A stretch of 64,000 nt of DNA from Oligoflexia bacterium. GTDB lineage: Bacteria > Bdellovibrionota > UBA1018. Under the pieces are notes generated by a model. That model was not told where the DNA came from, made no database searches, and worked only from the letters and a program-made list of their open reading frames with translations. Positions 15,611 through 27,123 of the stretch are shown here, one piece after another (position 1 is the first letter of the stretch; the number at the start of each line of letters is the position of its first letter). The stretch lies in contig JAMPXJ010000003.1 in assembly GCA_023701205.1 (NCBI GenBank), forward strand, positions 1 through 64,000, given 5' to 3'. Both the position numbers and the translations under genes were made by a program.

Positions 15611-18600
15611 TGCAGCTCGATGGAGACCATCTTGGAGACGCCCGGCTCCTCCATCGTGACGCCGTAAAGCGTATCGTTGAGCTCCATGGTCTTCTTGTTG
15701 TGCGTGATCAGGATGAACTGGCTCTTGGCCGACATCTCGCGCAGCAAGGCGTTGAACTTGCCGATGTTCGCGTCGTCGAGCGGCGCGTCCACCTCGTCGA
15801 GCACGCAGAACGGCGAGGGCTTCACCATGAAGATCGCGAAAATGAGCGAAACCGCGGTCAGTGCCTTTTCGCCACCCGAAAGCAGGCCGATGTTGACGAC
15901 CTTCTTGCCAGGGGGCTGGGCGAGGATATCCACGCCGGCTTCCAGGATATCGGTCGAGCCTTCGGGATAAACCAGCGAGAGCCGGGCCTGCCCCCCGCCG
16001 AAGATGATCGGGAAGAGCCGCTCGAAGCGGTCCGCGATGGCTTCGAACGCCTTGCGGAAGCGCTCCTCGGAGGTCTTGTTGATGTGCTCGATGGCCTCCT
16101 GGAGGTTATCGATCGAGCGCTCGAGGTCCGACTTCTCGGTGGCCAGGTAATCGTAGCGTTTCTTCTGCTCTTCGAACTGCTCGATCGCCTCGGGGTTCAC
16201 GTCTCCCAGGCGGCGGATGCGTTCGCGCAGGCGCTCGACCTCCTCGCCGAGCTGGAGCTCCTCTTCGGCGCTCATCTCGGCGGTGATCACGGGTTCGCTC
16301 ATTTCTTCCTGGATGGGCGAGGTGACCGGTGTCTCGAGGCAGCCCGGCCCGTACTTCTCCTCGAGGTTCTGGGTGAGATGGGCGATCTCCGAGGAGATCT
16401 TCTCGAATTCCAGCGCGAGCTGGTTGGCATCGGAGGTCTTGGCATCGCCCGTGTGGTGGAGGTACTTGATGCGCTCGAGGGCCGAATTGACCTTAGCCGA
16501 GGACCGCTCGATGCGATCTTTCACCACAGCGAGCTCCTCGCGGACGGCCGCGAGGGAGATCGTCAGCTCCTCGATTTTCTGCTCGGTCGATGACTCGCTC
16601 CCCGTGAACTGCTGCTGTTCGCTGGACGCGCGATCCAGCGCGCGATTGACCTCGCTCAGCCGCCGCTCGCGGTCGGCGATCAGGGCGCGCCCCGCCTCCA
16701 GCTCTCGCTTGAGGCTGGAGGCGCGTTCCCGCAGGGACGCCTCTTGCACGCGCAGGACCTGGAGCTCGCTTTCCTGCGAGCGTGCTTCGGTCTCCCGGAG
16801 GTTCACGTCGGCTTCGCCCGCGGCGATCTTCTCTTCGAGGTCCGAACGGGTGGAGATGAACGAATTGAGCTCAGCCTCGATCCGGCTCCGCTCGTCGCGA
16901 GCCAGCTCGGCTTCCTCCTGGAACTCGGCGAGCTCCCGCTGCAGGCTCAAGAGCTGGTTTTCGGCTTCCTTGAGGGCCCGACTCATCTGGTGCACGTCGC
17001 GGTCGAGCGCGGCAGCCTGGATTTCCAGCCCCTGGACCTCGGTCTGAAGACCCTGAGACCGCGTCTTCATCTCTTCGAGAGCGTGCCGGGCCTCGTCGGC
17101 CGCGGCGACCCGGGCTTCGTGCGCGGTCGCCGCCGCGGCGACCTGCGCCTGAAGATCGTGGATCGCCCGTTTGCGACGGAGGAGGCTCGCGGTGCCTTCG
17201 GTTTCCTTGCTGCCGCCACGGAGGGTTCCGTCGGCATCGAGCGCGTCGCCTTCCATGCTGAGCACGGACCAGCCGTCGAGCTTTCGGGCGAGGCCCTTGC
17301 TGATGAAGCCCGACATCGGGCCGAAGGATCTCACCACGATCACGTTCCCGATCGTGCGCGCAGCATAATCGAGGCCGAGAAGCTTGCTGTTGACGGTCAC
17401 GAAGTCCGAAAGCTTGCCCAGGACCTCGAAGTCGTTGGTCCGGAGCAGCGACAAGACCTCGTCAGCCGTCGCGGCGCTCTGGATCCAGGTGCCCGGGTTC
17501 TCATCGACGTGCACGGCGACGCGGCCGTTGCGGTTCTCGCGCACGCGTTCCATCGTCTCCACGGCGAGCGCCGCGGTTTCGCTGATGAGGTGCTCGAGAC
17601 GGGTCTCCAGCCACCCTTCCATCGCCGACTCGTAGCCCGGCGTGACGTCCAGGACGTCGGCGAGGGCGACGAGGCTCTCCTCGTGGCCGTTTTCCCGTGC
17701 CCAGTCGAGCGCCGCCTTCGAGGCGTCGCCGAAGCCCTCGCGGGCCGCGGCGAGCTCTTCGAGGCTCTCGAGCTTCGAGCGCAGCTGGGTGAGTTGGCGG
17801 TTTGAGTCATCGCGTTCGCGCTCGAGCGCGCGGAGTTTCTGCTCCTGCTCCTTCGCGCGCGCGGTCTCGGCCTGCAGTTCCTCGCGAAGCGTCTCACGGC
17901 GGGCTCGGATCTCTTCGGCCGAAACGCGGGTTTTCTCGGCTTCTTCGCGCGAATTCTCGACTTTGGCGCCTTGGATCTCGAGCTGCTGGGTAAGACGCAG
18001 CACCTGGCTCTCGGCCGACTCGATGCGACTGGCGAGGGACGCGCCTTTGGAGGTCAGGTCCGAAGCTCGGGAGATCCCGCTCATCAGCTCGCGCTTGTTC
18101 TGCTCGTGCGCGCGGCGGGCGGCTTCGGTCTCCTGGCGCAGGCGGCGAACGTTCTCGTCGCGTTCCTGCGCATTGAACGCCGCGGTCTCATACTGGGCAG
18201 ACGCTTCGGCGGCCTGGTCCTCGCGCTCGCGGAGCTTTTCCTGCTCGAGCGCGATATTGGCCTGCAGATCCGCTTTCTCGTGCTCGAGGGTCTCGAGCTG
18301 CGTGTTGAGATCGTTCTGGCGCCGCTTCGAAAGCTCCAGCGCGCTGCGCTCACGGGTGAGCTCGTCCGAAAGCTGCTGGATGCGCGCCTGCAGCGTCTCT
18401 GCGGCCTTGGTGTCGGTCAGCTGCTCGATGCGATCGGTCTCGATGCTGTTTTCGGCGACCTGCAGCTCCGCGCGCAGCCCGACGAGCTCCTGCTCGAGCG
18501 CCACTTTCTGGACGCGGAAGGCCTCGAGCTTCTGCCGAAGAACCTGGATCTTGCGCCGTCCCCAGGTCATCTCCTTGTCCAGGAGCTCCTCTTTGTACTT

Positions 18601-19290
18601 CTTGTATTGACGGGCCTTCTGAGCCTGGCGCTCAAGCGAACCCAGGGTGCGCTCGATCTCGGAGATCACGTCGTTGAGGCGGGAAAGGTTGGCCTGGGTC
18701 GCTTCCATCTTGCGAAGTGACTCTTTCTTACGGGCCTTGTATTTCGCGATTCCGGCGGCTTCCTCGACGAGCAGGCGTCGGTCCTCAGGTTTGGCATTGA
18801 CGATCTTGCCGATCTGCCCCTGCTCGATGACGGAGTAGCCTTTGGCACCCACGCCGGTATCCATGAAGAGCTCCTGGATGTCCTTGAGCCGGGCGGGCAC
18901 GCCGTTGACGAAATACTCGCCTTCGCCGCCCCGGTAAAGGCGGCGGGTGACCGAGATTTCCTTCGTTTTGAGGTGAAGCGGCAGGTCAGCTGCCGAAGCG
19001 CCGGCGGGCGCGTTCTCGGTATCGACCGCATCCGTTTCAAGCACCATGGTCGCCTCAGCCAGGCCGAGCGGCGAATATTTGGAGCTGCCGTTGAAGATCA
19101 GGTCATCGCTGCCGCTGCCGCGCATGTGCTTGTAAGACTGCTCGCCCATGACCCAGAAGAACGCGTCGACGATATTGGATTTACCGCAGCCGTTCGGCCC
19201 CACGATACCCGTGATGCCGTGGTCGAAGTGAATGACGGTCTTGTCTTTGAACGATTTAAAGCCTTGAATCTCAAGCCGTTTGACGCGCAT
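15607..19290 (-). CDS. smc: Chromosome partition protein SMC
   Basis: A 1227-residue SMC ATPase from ATG 19290 (MRVKRLEIQGFKSF). The N-terminal Walker A is GPNGCGKSN, and two long coiled coils flank a hinge (GRVAVHVDE ... GFISKGLARKLDGW). The C-terminal signature is LLSGGEKALTAVSLIFAIF and Walker B is PFCVLDEVDAPLDD. It organises and segregates the chromosome with ScpAB; no scp genes lie nearby. Its length is normal for the family. The terminator at 19402-19434 insulates it from the locus upstream. Its 3' end is fused by a GTGA overlap to lolA, an unusual partner. Confidence 0.96.
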   Translation of the reverse strand: MRVKRLEIQGFKSFKDKTVIHFDHGITGIVGPNGCGKSNIVDAFFWVMGEQSYKHMRGSGSDDLIFNGSSKYSPLGLAEATMVLETDAVDTENAPAGASAADLPLHLKTKEISVTRRLYRGGEGEYFVNGVPARLKDIQELFMDTGVGAKGYSVIEQGQIGKIVNAKPEDRRLLVEEAAGIAKYKARKKESLRKMEATQANLSRLNDVISEIERTLGSLERQAQKARQYKKYKEELLDKEMTWGRRKIQVLRQKLEAFRVQKVALEQELVGLRAELQVAENSIETDRIEQLTDTKAAETLQARIQQLSDELTRERSALELSKRRQNDLNTQLETLEHEKADLQANIALEQEKLREREDQAAEASAQYETAAFNAQERDENVRRLRQETEAARRAHEQNKRELMSGISRASDLTSKGASLASRIESAESQVLRLTQQLEIQGAKVENSREEAEKTRVSAEEIRARRETLREELQAETARAKEQEQKLRALERERDDSNRQLTQLRSKLESLEELAAAREGFGDASKAALDWARENGHEESLVALADVLDVTPGYESAMEGWLETRLEHLISETAALAVETMERVRENRNGRVAVHVDENPGTWIQSAATADEVLSLLRTNDFEVLGKLSDFVTVNSKLLGLDYAARTIGNVIVVRSFGPMSGFISKGLARKLDGWSVLSMEGDALDADGTLRGGSKETEGTASLLRRKRAIHDLQAQVAAAATAHEARVAAADEARHALEEMKTRSQGLQTEVQGLEIQAAALDRDVHQMSRALKEAENQLLSLQRELAEFQEEAELARDERSRIEAELNSFISTRSDLEEKIAAGEADVNLRETEARSQESELQVLRVQEASLRERASSLKRELEAGRALIADRERRLSEVNRALDRASSEQQQFTGSESSTEQKIEELTISLAAVREELAVVKDRIERSSAKVNSALERIKYLHHTGDAKTSDANQLALEFEKISSEIAHLTQNLEEKYGPGCLETPVTSPIQEEMSEPVITAEMSAEEELQLGEEVERLRERIRRLGDVNPEAIEQFEEQKKRYDYLATEKSDLERSIDNLQEAIEHINKTSEERFRKAFEAIADRFERLFPIIFGGGQARLSLVYPEGSTDILEAGVDILAQPPGKKVVNIGLLSGGEKALTAVSLIFAIFMVKPSPFCVLDEVDAPLDDANIGKFNALLREMSAKSQFILITHNKKTMELNDTLYGVTMEEPGVSKMVSIELQ

Positions 19291-19401
19291 GAGGCTAAAT
19301 CCCCCCGATAAATCCACACATTGGAGTTTTTGACTCCGCCACTCTAGCAAGGAGACTCAAAAAGGCAAGGTGGGGGATGGGAAATTTAGGCCCAAAAACA
19401 A

Positions 19402-19434
19402 AACCCGGCGGGGGTGTACAGGCCCCGCCGGGTT
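19402..19434 (-). terminator. Rho-independent terminator of the small-ORF locus
   Basis: A perfect 12-bp GC-rich stem (arms 19402-19413 and 19423-19434, 9-base loop) is followed on the minus strand by TTTTGTTTTTGGG. It ends transcription coming from the 19.44-19.75 kb locus and separates that unit from smc. Confidence 0.85.
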
Positions 19435-19435
19435 C

Positions 19436-19609
19436 CTAATCCTTTCGTTTGATTTTCAGGACCTCTGAAAGAGAGGGGCTTATTCTTGCCCTCGGCGTCG
19501 CCTCCCGGCGATTCCGCTCTTTCCGGTCAGACTCGATTTCCAGGTAACCGCTGTCGCTGCCGCTCCAGGCCAATAGAGTGGTACGACAGTCCGTGAGCAC
19601 CGCAGGCAC
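19436..19609 (-). other. Open frame after the 22-codon ORF (57 residues), coding status uncertain
   Basis: This frame lies in the same register as the 22-codon ORF and directly after its TAG. It stays open for 63 codons and stops 2 bases before the terminator stem. Counted from GTG 19609 it encodes 57 residues ending SLSEVLKIKRKD, with acidic and basic stretches typical of a soluble protein. No Shine-Dalgarno precedes the GTG. It could be a second cistron, a readthrough extension, or non-coding RNA. Confidence 0.25.
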
Positions 19610-19627
19610 CCGCCGGTTTCGCTCACG

Positions 19628-19696
19628 CTACCTCAAGCGCGGGGGGCCGGTTTCCCAGGATTCAAGAGCCGCTCGAACGCTGTTGTTGTATCGCAT
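19628..19696 (-). CDS. 22-residue small ORF / possible leader peptide
   Basis: ATG at 19696 is preceded by a perfect AGGAGG with 7-base spacing, the strongest Shine-Dalgarno seen in the window. The peptide is 22 residues (starts MRYNNSV, ends GPPRLR) and stops with TAG at 19628. It sits in a self-contained transcription unit with its own promoter, a 5' hairpin and an intrinsic terminator. The octamer CGCTACCT that forms the 5' hairpin recurs over the stop codon, so ribosome position could select between two RNA structures. No known family is recognised. Confidence 0.45.
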   Translation of the reverse strand: MRYNNSVRAALESWETGPPRLR

Positions 19697-19712
19697 CAGC
19701 GAACCTCCTGTG

Positions 19713-19740
19713 AGGTAGCGGAGCGTTTGCATCGCTACCT
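19713..19740 (-). repeat. 5' hairpin of the small-ORF transcript; octamer repeated at 19626-19633
   Basis: AGGTAGCG (19740 to 19733, read on the minus strand) pairs with CGCTACCT (19720 to 19713) across a 12-base loop. A third copy (19633 to 19626) can pair with the middle copy over 10 bases (CGCTACCTCA with TGAGGTAGCG). The two pairings exclude each other, as in attenuators. Confidence 0.6.
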
Positions 19741-19748
19741 ATGCTTAA

Positions 19749-19777
19749 AGAATAGCGATTTGGCGGCCGCTTCGCAA
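19749..19777 (-). promoter_or_regulatory. Promoter of the small-ORF locus
   Basis: On the minus strand, TTGCGA (19772-19777) and TATTCT (19749-19754) are separated by 17 bases. Transcription is predicted to begin around 19743-19741, immediately before the first hairpin arm. Confidence 0.45.
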
Positions 19778-19858
19778 TGCGTCAATTCTGACATTTTTTT
19801 GAGTCCGCTCGAAATCAGGCAAAAAATCCGATGAAATCGGCAGGATGGGCGCGCGCTT

Positions 19859-20158
19859 TCAGGGACTCTTTTTTTCGAGCGCTGCAAGCCGGGCCTCGAG
19901 TTCGGCCACGCGATTCTCGAGTCGAGTGATGACCTGCTCGACATCCATGTGCTCCGGAACATCCACCGACATCGGATAGCCGGAGCAGGCGTAAGCGATC
20001 ATCCCGTTCTGATCGCGGATCGACATCCAGTAATTGCAGGCGCTGATGGAGCGGCGACGGAGATAGGTCTGCGTGCCTGGATAGTCATTTGCGAGCGCTT
20101 CGCTGGTCACTCCCAGAAAGAGAGCGGCTAGAAAACCGAAATGGAAAAGAAGTTTCAT
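19859..20158 (-). CDS. Small exported protein with C-terminal coiled coil
   Basis: A 99-residue protein from ATG 20158. The signal peptide is KLLFHFGFLAALFLGVTSEALA, with probable cleavage before NDYPG. The mature part has two Cys (ACNYW, YACSGYP) and ends in a short leucine/glutamate heptad coil (VEQVITRLENRVAELEARL). It is periplasmic or surface-located, possibly oligomeric, and of unknown function. It stands alone between the small-ORF locus and the pilin gene. The longer frame start at 20188 was rejected because the signal peptide begins at 20158. Confidence 0.7.
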   Translation of the reverse strand: MKLLFHFGFLAALFLGVTSEALANDYPGTQTYLRRRSISACNYWMSIRDQNGMIAYACSGYPMSVDVPEHMDVEQVITRLENRVAELEARLAALEKKSP

Positions 20159-20251
20159 AAGCGGGAATCCTTCCTGGGGGCCAGTCAAGCACGGGAGATT
20201 CGGAAATTCAAGCCGGCCCGCATCCGTGCGCCGCGGACTCCCTGGAGCAGA

Positions 20252-20818
20252 TCATATTCCCGGGACTGCGTTTCGGAGCGTCTTGTCTTCGCGGATCGTC
20301 CAGTAATCATAGACCGCCATGCCGCTCGGACGGATCTGACCGACGGCGCCTGCCGAAAAGAAGTCGTTTGTCAGGACCGTGCCGAGATCGGACTCGTCAG
20401 GAAGCGCCGCAATGGAATTGGCTCGGGCATTGGCGGAAAACCAGCTTGAATCCACCGCTATACCACACAATGGAGTGTCGCAAAGGTTGCCGCTCCAGGA
20501 GAGACAGTTGCAAGGGCCACCGCCCATCGGGCCGCAGATCGACCCTCCGGAAACGATGTCACGATAGCCGATGGAGTAGAACCTTCGAGCACCGCTTTCC
20601 GGCGAAAATCCGATACTGTTCAAGCAGGCGGTATAGCTGGAATGTTCTGTGGCGAAGCTCTTTTCGGAGGTGTAAACGGCCGCAAGAGCGATTTTCGCCT
20701 CGGTCTGGCGGGTCCGGGTCGTCAGCTTCTCATAGCTGGGAATGGCGATCGCGGCCAGCAGGCCAATGATCGCCACGGCCACCATGAGCTCGACTAAAGT
20801 GAAGCCTCGGATGCCCAT
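20252..20818 (-). CDS. Type IV pilin-like protein (major-pilin type)
   Basis: A 188-residue prepilin. The short leader MGIRG is followed by the class III methylation motif FTLVELMVAVAIIGLLAAIAIP, with Glu5 present. The globular domain has several Cys, including a C-terminal-half cluster (GGSICGPMGGGPCNCLSW) that may form disulfide loops. It is processed by PilD-type peptidase and assembled in type IV pili, or in a T2SS pseudopilus. No assembly genes are adjacent. A TAATAT -10 lies 7 bases before the ATG and no Shine-Dalgarno is seen. Confidence 0.88.
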   Translation of the reverse strand: MGIRGFTLVELMVAVAIIGLLAAIAIPSYEKLTTRTRQTEAKIALAAVYTSEKSFATEHSSYTACLNSIGFSPESGARRFYSIGYRDIVSGGSICGPMGGGPCNCLSWSGNLCDTPLCGIAVDSSWFSANARANSIAALPDESDLGTVLTNDFFSAGAVGQIRPSGMAVYDYWTIREDKTLRNAVPGI

Positions 20819-20871
20819 CTCTGGGATATTAGCCGAAAATCACTGACTCCGCTCTTTCGGAACCGTCCGAA

Positions 20872-23646
<2,775 letters not shown>

Positions 23647-23653
23647 CGCCGCC

Positions 23654-25039
23654 TTACTTGCCCCAGCTTTCGAATTTTTCCTCGATGTAACGGACGAGGC
23701 TCTCAGCACTGACCCTTTCTTGGACCATGCTGTCGCGGTGGCGGATTGTGACGGTGTGGTTTGAGAGAGTGTCATAATCGATCGTGACTCCGAACGGTGT
23801 ACCGATTTCGTCTTGACGGCGATACCGCTTGCCGATGGATCCCGCATCATCGGTAGTGACGCGGAAATGTTTCTTGAGACTGGCGTAGACCTTTTCCGAG
23901 TATTCCCGGAGCTCGGGCTTTTTCATGAGCGGGTAGACCGCGACTTTGTAGGGCGCGAGCGCGGGATGCAGCGCGAGCCAGACCCGGTCGCCGTCGAAAC
24001 GATACGCGTCGACGAGCGCGACCAGAAGGGTGCGATCGCAGCCGGCCGAGGTCTCGACGATGTACGGGACATAGCGTTCCTTGGCTTCCTCGTCGAAATA
24101 CTCGAGCTTCTTGCCGCTGTACTGCTGATGGCGGCCGAGGTCGAAGTCGGTGCGGTTGTGGATGCCCTCGAGCTCCTGCCAGCCGAACGGGAACTCATAC
24201 TCGATGTCGAAAGCGGCGCGCGCGTAATGAGCCAGCTCTCCGGGGCCGTGCTCGTGGAAACGCAGCTTCTCCTTGCGAATGCCGTTGTCCAGATGCCACT
24301 GGATGCGCATCTGCTTCCATTTTTCGAACCACTCCATGTCCGTGCCAGGCTTGACGAAATACTGCATCTCCATCTGCTCGAACTCGCGCGTGCGGAAGAT
24401 GAAGTTGCCGGGAGTGATCTCGTTGCGGAACGCCTTGCCGATCTGCGCGATGCCGAACGGAATCTTCTGCCGCGAGGACTGCTGGACGTTGAGAAAGTTG
24501 ACGTAGATCCCCTGCGCGGTCTCGGGCCGCATATAGATGATGGCGGCATCCTCCTCGACCGGGCCCATGAAAGTCTTGAACATCAGGTTGAACTGCCGCG
24601 GCTCCGTGAGCTCGCCGCCGCAGCTGGGACATTTTTTCGCGGCGAGCGCCGCCGCGTCGATCTTGTCCGCGCGGAAGCGCGACTTGCACTTCTTGCAGTC
24701 GACGAGCGGGTCCACGAAGCCGGCGACGTGACCGGAGGCTTCCCAGACGCGCGGATGCATCAGGATCGCGGCATCGATTCCCTCGATGTCCTCGCGATCG
24801 GTCATCGCGCGCCACCAGCGCTCCTTCACGTTGCGCTTGAGCTCGATGCCGAGCGGACCGTAATCCCAGCAAGCATTGATGCCGCCGTAAACCTCGCTCG
24901 AGGGAAAGACAAAGCCCCGGCGCTTGCACAGCGACACCAGGTCGGCCATGTCTTTGAGGCCTTGCACGACCTTGGGCGCGCCATCGGAAGCCTGGGCAGA
25001 AGCTTGGGAAACATCAGAAGTTTCAGTGGATTCGGTCAT
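23654..25039 (-). CDS. glyS: Glycyl-tRNA synthetase, alpha2 type
   Basis: A 461-residue single-chain (alpha2) class II synthetase. Motif 1 region [18 protein letters not shown]; zinc-like Cys pairs DCKKCKSRF and CPSCGGEL; motif 2 ([21 protein letters not shown]); motif 3 ([16 protein letters not shown]); and a C-terminal anticodon-binding domain (YKVAVYPLM). This is the eukaryote/archaeal-like form rather than the alpha2beta2 form typical of most proteobacteria. It is in an operon with ppdK. The 30-residue Ser/Thr-rich start is poorly conserved. Confidence 0.95.
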   Translation of the reverse strand: MTESTETSDVSQASAQASDGAPKVVQGLKDMADLVSLCKRRGFVFPSSEVYGGINACWDYGPLGIELKRNVKERWWRAMTDREDIEGIDAAILMHPRVWEASGHVAGFVDPLVDCKKCKSRFRADKIDAAALAAKKCPSCGGELTEPRQFNLMFKTFMGPVEEDAAIIYMRPETAQGIYVNFLNVQQSSRQKIPFGIAQIGKAFRNEITPGNFIFRTREFEQMEMQYFVKPGTDMEWFEKWKQMRIQWHLDNGIRKEKLRFHEHGPGELAHYARAAFDIEYEFPFGWQELEGIHNRTDFDLGRHQQYSGKKLEYFDEEAKERYVPYIVETSAGCDRTLLVALVDAYRFDGDRVWLALHPALAPYKVAVYPLMKKPELREYSEKVYASLKKHFRVTTDDAGSIGKRYRRQDEIGTPFGVTIDYDTLSNHTVTIRHRDSMVQERVSAESLVRYIEEKFESWGK

Positions 25040-25048
25040 AGCTTAGTG

Positions 25049-25077
25049 GGGATAGCAAAGACCTATGCTCAAGGCAA
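25049..25077 (-). promoter_or_regulatory. Promoter of glyS-ppdK
   Basis: On the minus strand, TTGCCT (25072-25077) and TATCCC (25049-25054) are 17 bases apart. Nine bases separate the -10 from the glyS ATG, which implies a leader of about three bases. Confidence 0.4.
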
Positions 25078-25162
25078 TGAATTCGTCAGCAATACCGCGC
25101 GGTGGAACGGGCAAGGGAAAGCGATGAAAAATGATGCAGCGCATGCGTGCGCTCGCAAGTTC

Positions 25163-25190
25163 TTTACTGCCACGGCGACTCCCGTAAAAT
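25163..25190 (+). promoter_or_regulatory. Promoter of the peptide-binding protein gene
   Basis: TTTACT (25163-25168) and TAAAAT (25185-25190) are 16 bases apart. The -10 ends 6 bases before the ATG at 25197 and no Shine-Dalgarno is present, so a leaderless mRNA is likely. Confidence 0.45.
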
Positions 25191-25196
25191 GAAGCT

Positions 25197-26774
25197 ATGG
25201 CCCATAGAATTCTCGTTTCGTCGTTGGCGGCGCTTTTTCTTTTTTTATCGGGTGCGTCGGCCGTGGCGCAGCTCCGGTTCCGGATCACGGCGGATCCCCT
25301 GACCCTGGATTGGAACCTGGCCAGCACCTCTCATGAGACTTACGTCCTCATGAACGTGATGGAAGGCCTGGTCGAGGAAGGGCCGGACCTCAAGCCCCGC
25401 CCCGCGCTCGCGGAGCGTTGGGAGATTTCGCCGGATGGGAAGACCTACACCTTCTTTCTCCGCGACGGCGTGAAGTGGTCCGACGGGAAGCAGCTTCACG
25501 CCGCCGACTTCGAGGCGTCCTGGCTTAGGCTGCTGGACCCCAGGACCCGCGCTGCCTACGGCAGGCTGCTTTATCCCATCGAAGGCGCGGAGGAGTTCCA
25601 CTCCGGCAGGCTCAAGAGTCGCGCGGAGGTGGGCATCAAGGCCACGGGACCGCTGACGCTGCAGGTGCGGCTCAAGCGGCGGGTGCCGCACTTTCTGCAC
25701 CTGGCGAGCTTCTGGGTGACCTTCCCGATCCGCGCGGAGCTCATCAAGCGCCACGGCACGGGCTGGGCCATTCCCGGCAAGCTCGTGACTCTCGGTCCCT
25801 ATCTCCTGACGGAATGGAAGAAGGGCTCGATCATCCGGATGCGACGCAACCCCGGTTACTATGCGGCCAAAGCAGCGGAGATGGCCGCGGCTCCCGAGCA
25901 GGTGGAAATCCGCATCGAGGCCAACGACTCCCGCGCCCGCGAGCTCTTCGGGCACGGCAAGCTCGACGTCCTTTTGAACGCCACGACCCAGGACCTGCTC
26001 AAGGCGCGCGCGGGGCAGGGTGCGCCGCGGGTGGAGCAGTATCCTTATCTCGCTACCTATTATCTGGGGTTCAAGCTCGGCAGCGGAGGTCCCTTGCGGG
26101 ATCTCGGTATCCGGCAGGCGATCGCCGCCGCCATCGATCGCGACGCGTTGCCTGCGGTGCTTCAGGGCGGGCAGGTCGCGGCGCGCTCCTGGTTCCCGCC
26201 GGGCATCGACGGTCACGGCCTGAATTCTTTCACCTCGCTCAGCCTGCGCGACGCGCGCGCACATCTGGCGAAGGCGGGCTTTCCCGAAGGGCAGCGCTTC
26301 CCGAAGCTCGTCATGACCGTCGAGCGCTTCGATGGGGCGGAAGTGCTCGCGCGCTTTCTATCGAAGAACATCGAGGAGCGCCTGGGAATCCCGGTGGAGT
26401 ATCGCTTCCCCGCGTCGGGCGAGAGCCTGAGATCCGCCAAGACGGATCTCTTCGTGGCCCACTGGGGCGCGGATTATCCCGATGCCGAGAACTTCCTCAG
26501 CGTCTTCGCCAAGGGGAGCGGGAGCAACTACACCGCCTGGACAAGCCCGGAGTTCGACGCGACCCTCGCGCGCGCGCAGGCGAGCTCGGACGCGGGTGAG
26601 CGGCTTTTGGCCTACTCAGAGGCCGAGCGGCTGCTACTCGAAAAAGAGGTTGCGATCGTTCCCCTCTTTTACCGCAAGAACACGGTCCTGCTGGGTGGGC
26701 GAGTGCAGCGGTTCTCGATCTCGCCGTTGAATTACCTCTTCTTCAAAGATGTCGCGATCAGGGAGATTTCGTGA
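25197..26774 (+). CDS. Oligopeptide ABC transporter substrate-binding protein (OppA/SBP_bac_5)
   Basis: A 525-residue periplasmic solute-binding protein. The signal peptide (AHRILVSSLAALFLFLSGASAVA) is followed by the family's TLDWNLASTSHETYVLMNVMEGL, LAERWEISPDGKTYTFFLRDGVKWSDG and FVAHWGADYPDAENFLSVF segments. It binds peptides or related solutes for import. No permease or ATPase genes are adjacent, so it must use components encoded elsewhere or act as an orphan receptor. Confidence 0.88.
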   Translation: MAHRILVSSLAALFLFLSGASAVAQLRFRITADPLTLDWNLASTSHETYVLMNVMEGLVEEGPDLKPRPALAERWEISPDGKTYTFFLRDGVKWSDGKQLHAADFEASWLRLLDPRTRAAYGRLLYPIEGAEEFHSGRLKSRAEVGIKATGPLTLQVRLKRRVPHFLHLASFWVTFPIRAELIKRHGTGWAIPGKLVTLGPYLLTEWKKGSIIRMRRNPGYYAAKAAEMAAAPEQVEIRIEANDSRARELFGHGKLDVLLNATTQDLLKARAGQGAPRVEQYPYLATYYLGFKLGSGGPLRDLGIRQAIAAAIDRDALPAVLQGGQVAARSWFPPGIDGHGLNSFTSLSLRDARAHLAKAGFPEGQRFPKLVMTVERFDGAEVLARFLSKNIEERLGIPVEYRFPASGESLRSAKTDLFVAHWGADYPDAENFLSVFAKGSGSNYTAWTSPEFDATLARAQASSDAGERLLAYSEAERLLLEKEVAIVPLFYRKNTVLLGGRVQRFSISPLNYLFFKDVAIREIS

Positions 26775-27123
26775 AGTTTGCGTCAGAAAAGGAATCAGAT
26801 TCATATCCCTGGTTCTGCTGCTGGTTTTGAATTCCTGCGGCCTGAGAGCCGCCACGAGCGGGCGAGCGGCTTTGAGCGGGCCGCTGCCCGTCAGTTCCCC
26901 TGAGGCCTCTCTGGCGCCGCCCGAGCCTTCCCCCCCCCCGGAGCCTGAAGCCGTGGAGCCTCCCGTTGCTGAGCGGCAGGTAATGCCGTGCCGATTTTCA
27001 GTAGATCGCCTTGGAATTCTCTCCGAGCGAGAACACGCACTCGGAGCACTCCACGTTCGTGCGGATATTGACGTAATACAGGTCCCGGGAAGGATCGATC
27101 GGGCAATATCCGCTACCCGTTGA
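26749..27123 (+). CDS. Small proline-rich putative lipoprotein
   Basis: The frame from ATG 26749 has a basic N-region, a hydrophobic core and a lipobox-like LVLNSC, then a Pro/Glu-rich stretch (PPEPSPPPEPEAVEPPV). This looks like the start of a lipoprotein. It overlaps the end of the binding-protein gene by 26 bases. Its last 42 codons lie antisense to the coding end of the large lipoprotein gene, where this frame is probably just shadow. It may be a degraded or truncated gene. Confidence 0.35.
   Translation: MSRSGRFREVCVRKGIRFISLVLLLVLNSCGLRAATSGRAALSGPLPVSSPEASLAPPEPSPPPEPEAVEPPVAERQVMPCRFSVDRLGILSEREHALGALHVRADIDVIQVPGRIDRAISATR

Noticed and set aside
19436..19740. 6S RNA, RNase P RNA, tmRNA or SRP RNA
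   Set aside because: None of their hallmark sequences is visible, and the locus has a strong Shine-Dalgarno and ORF; an uncharacterised RNA element remains possible.
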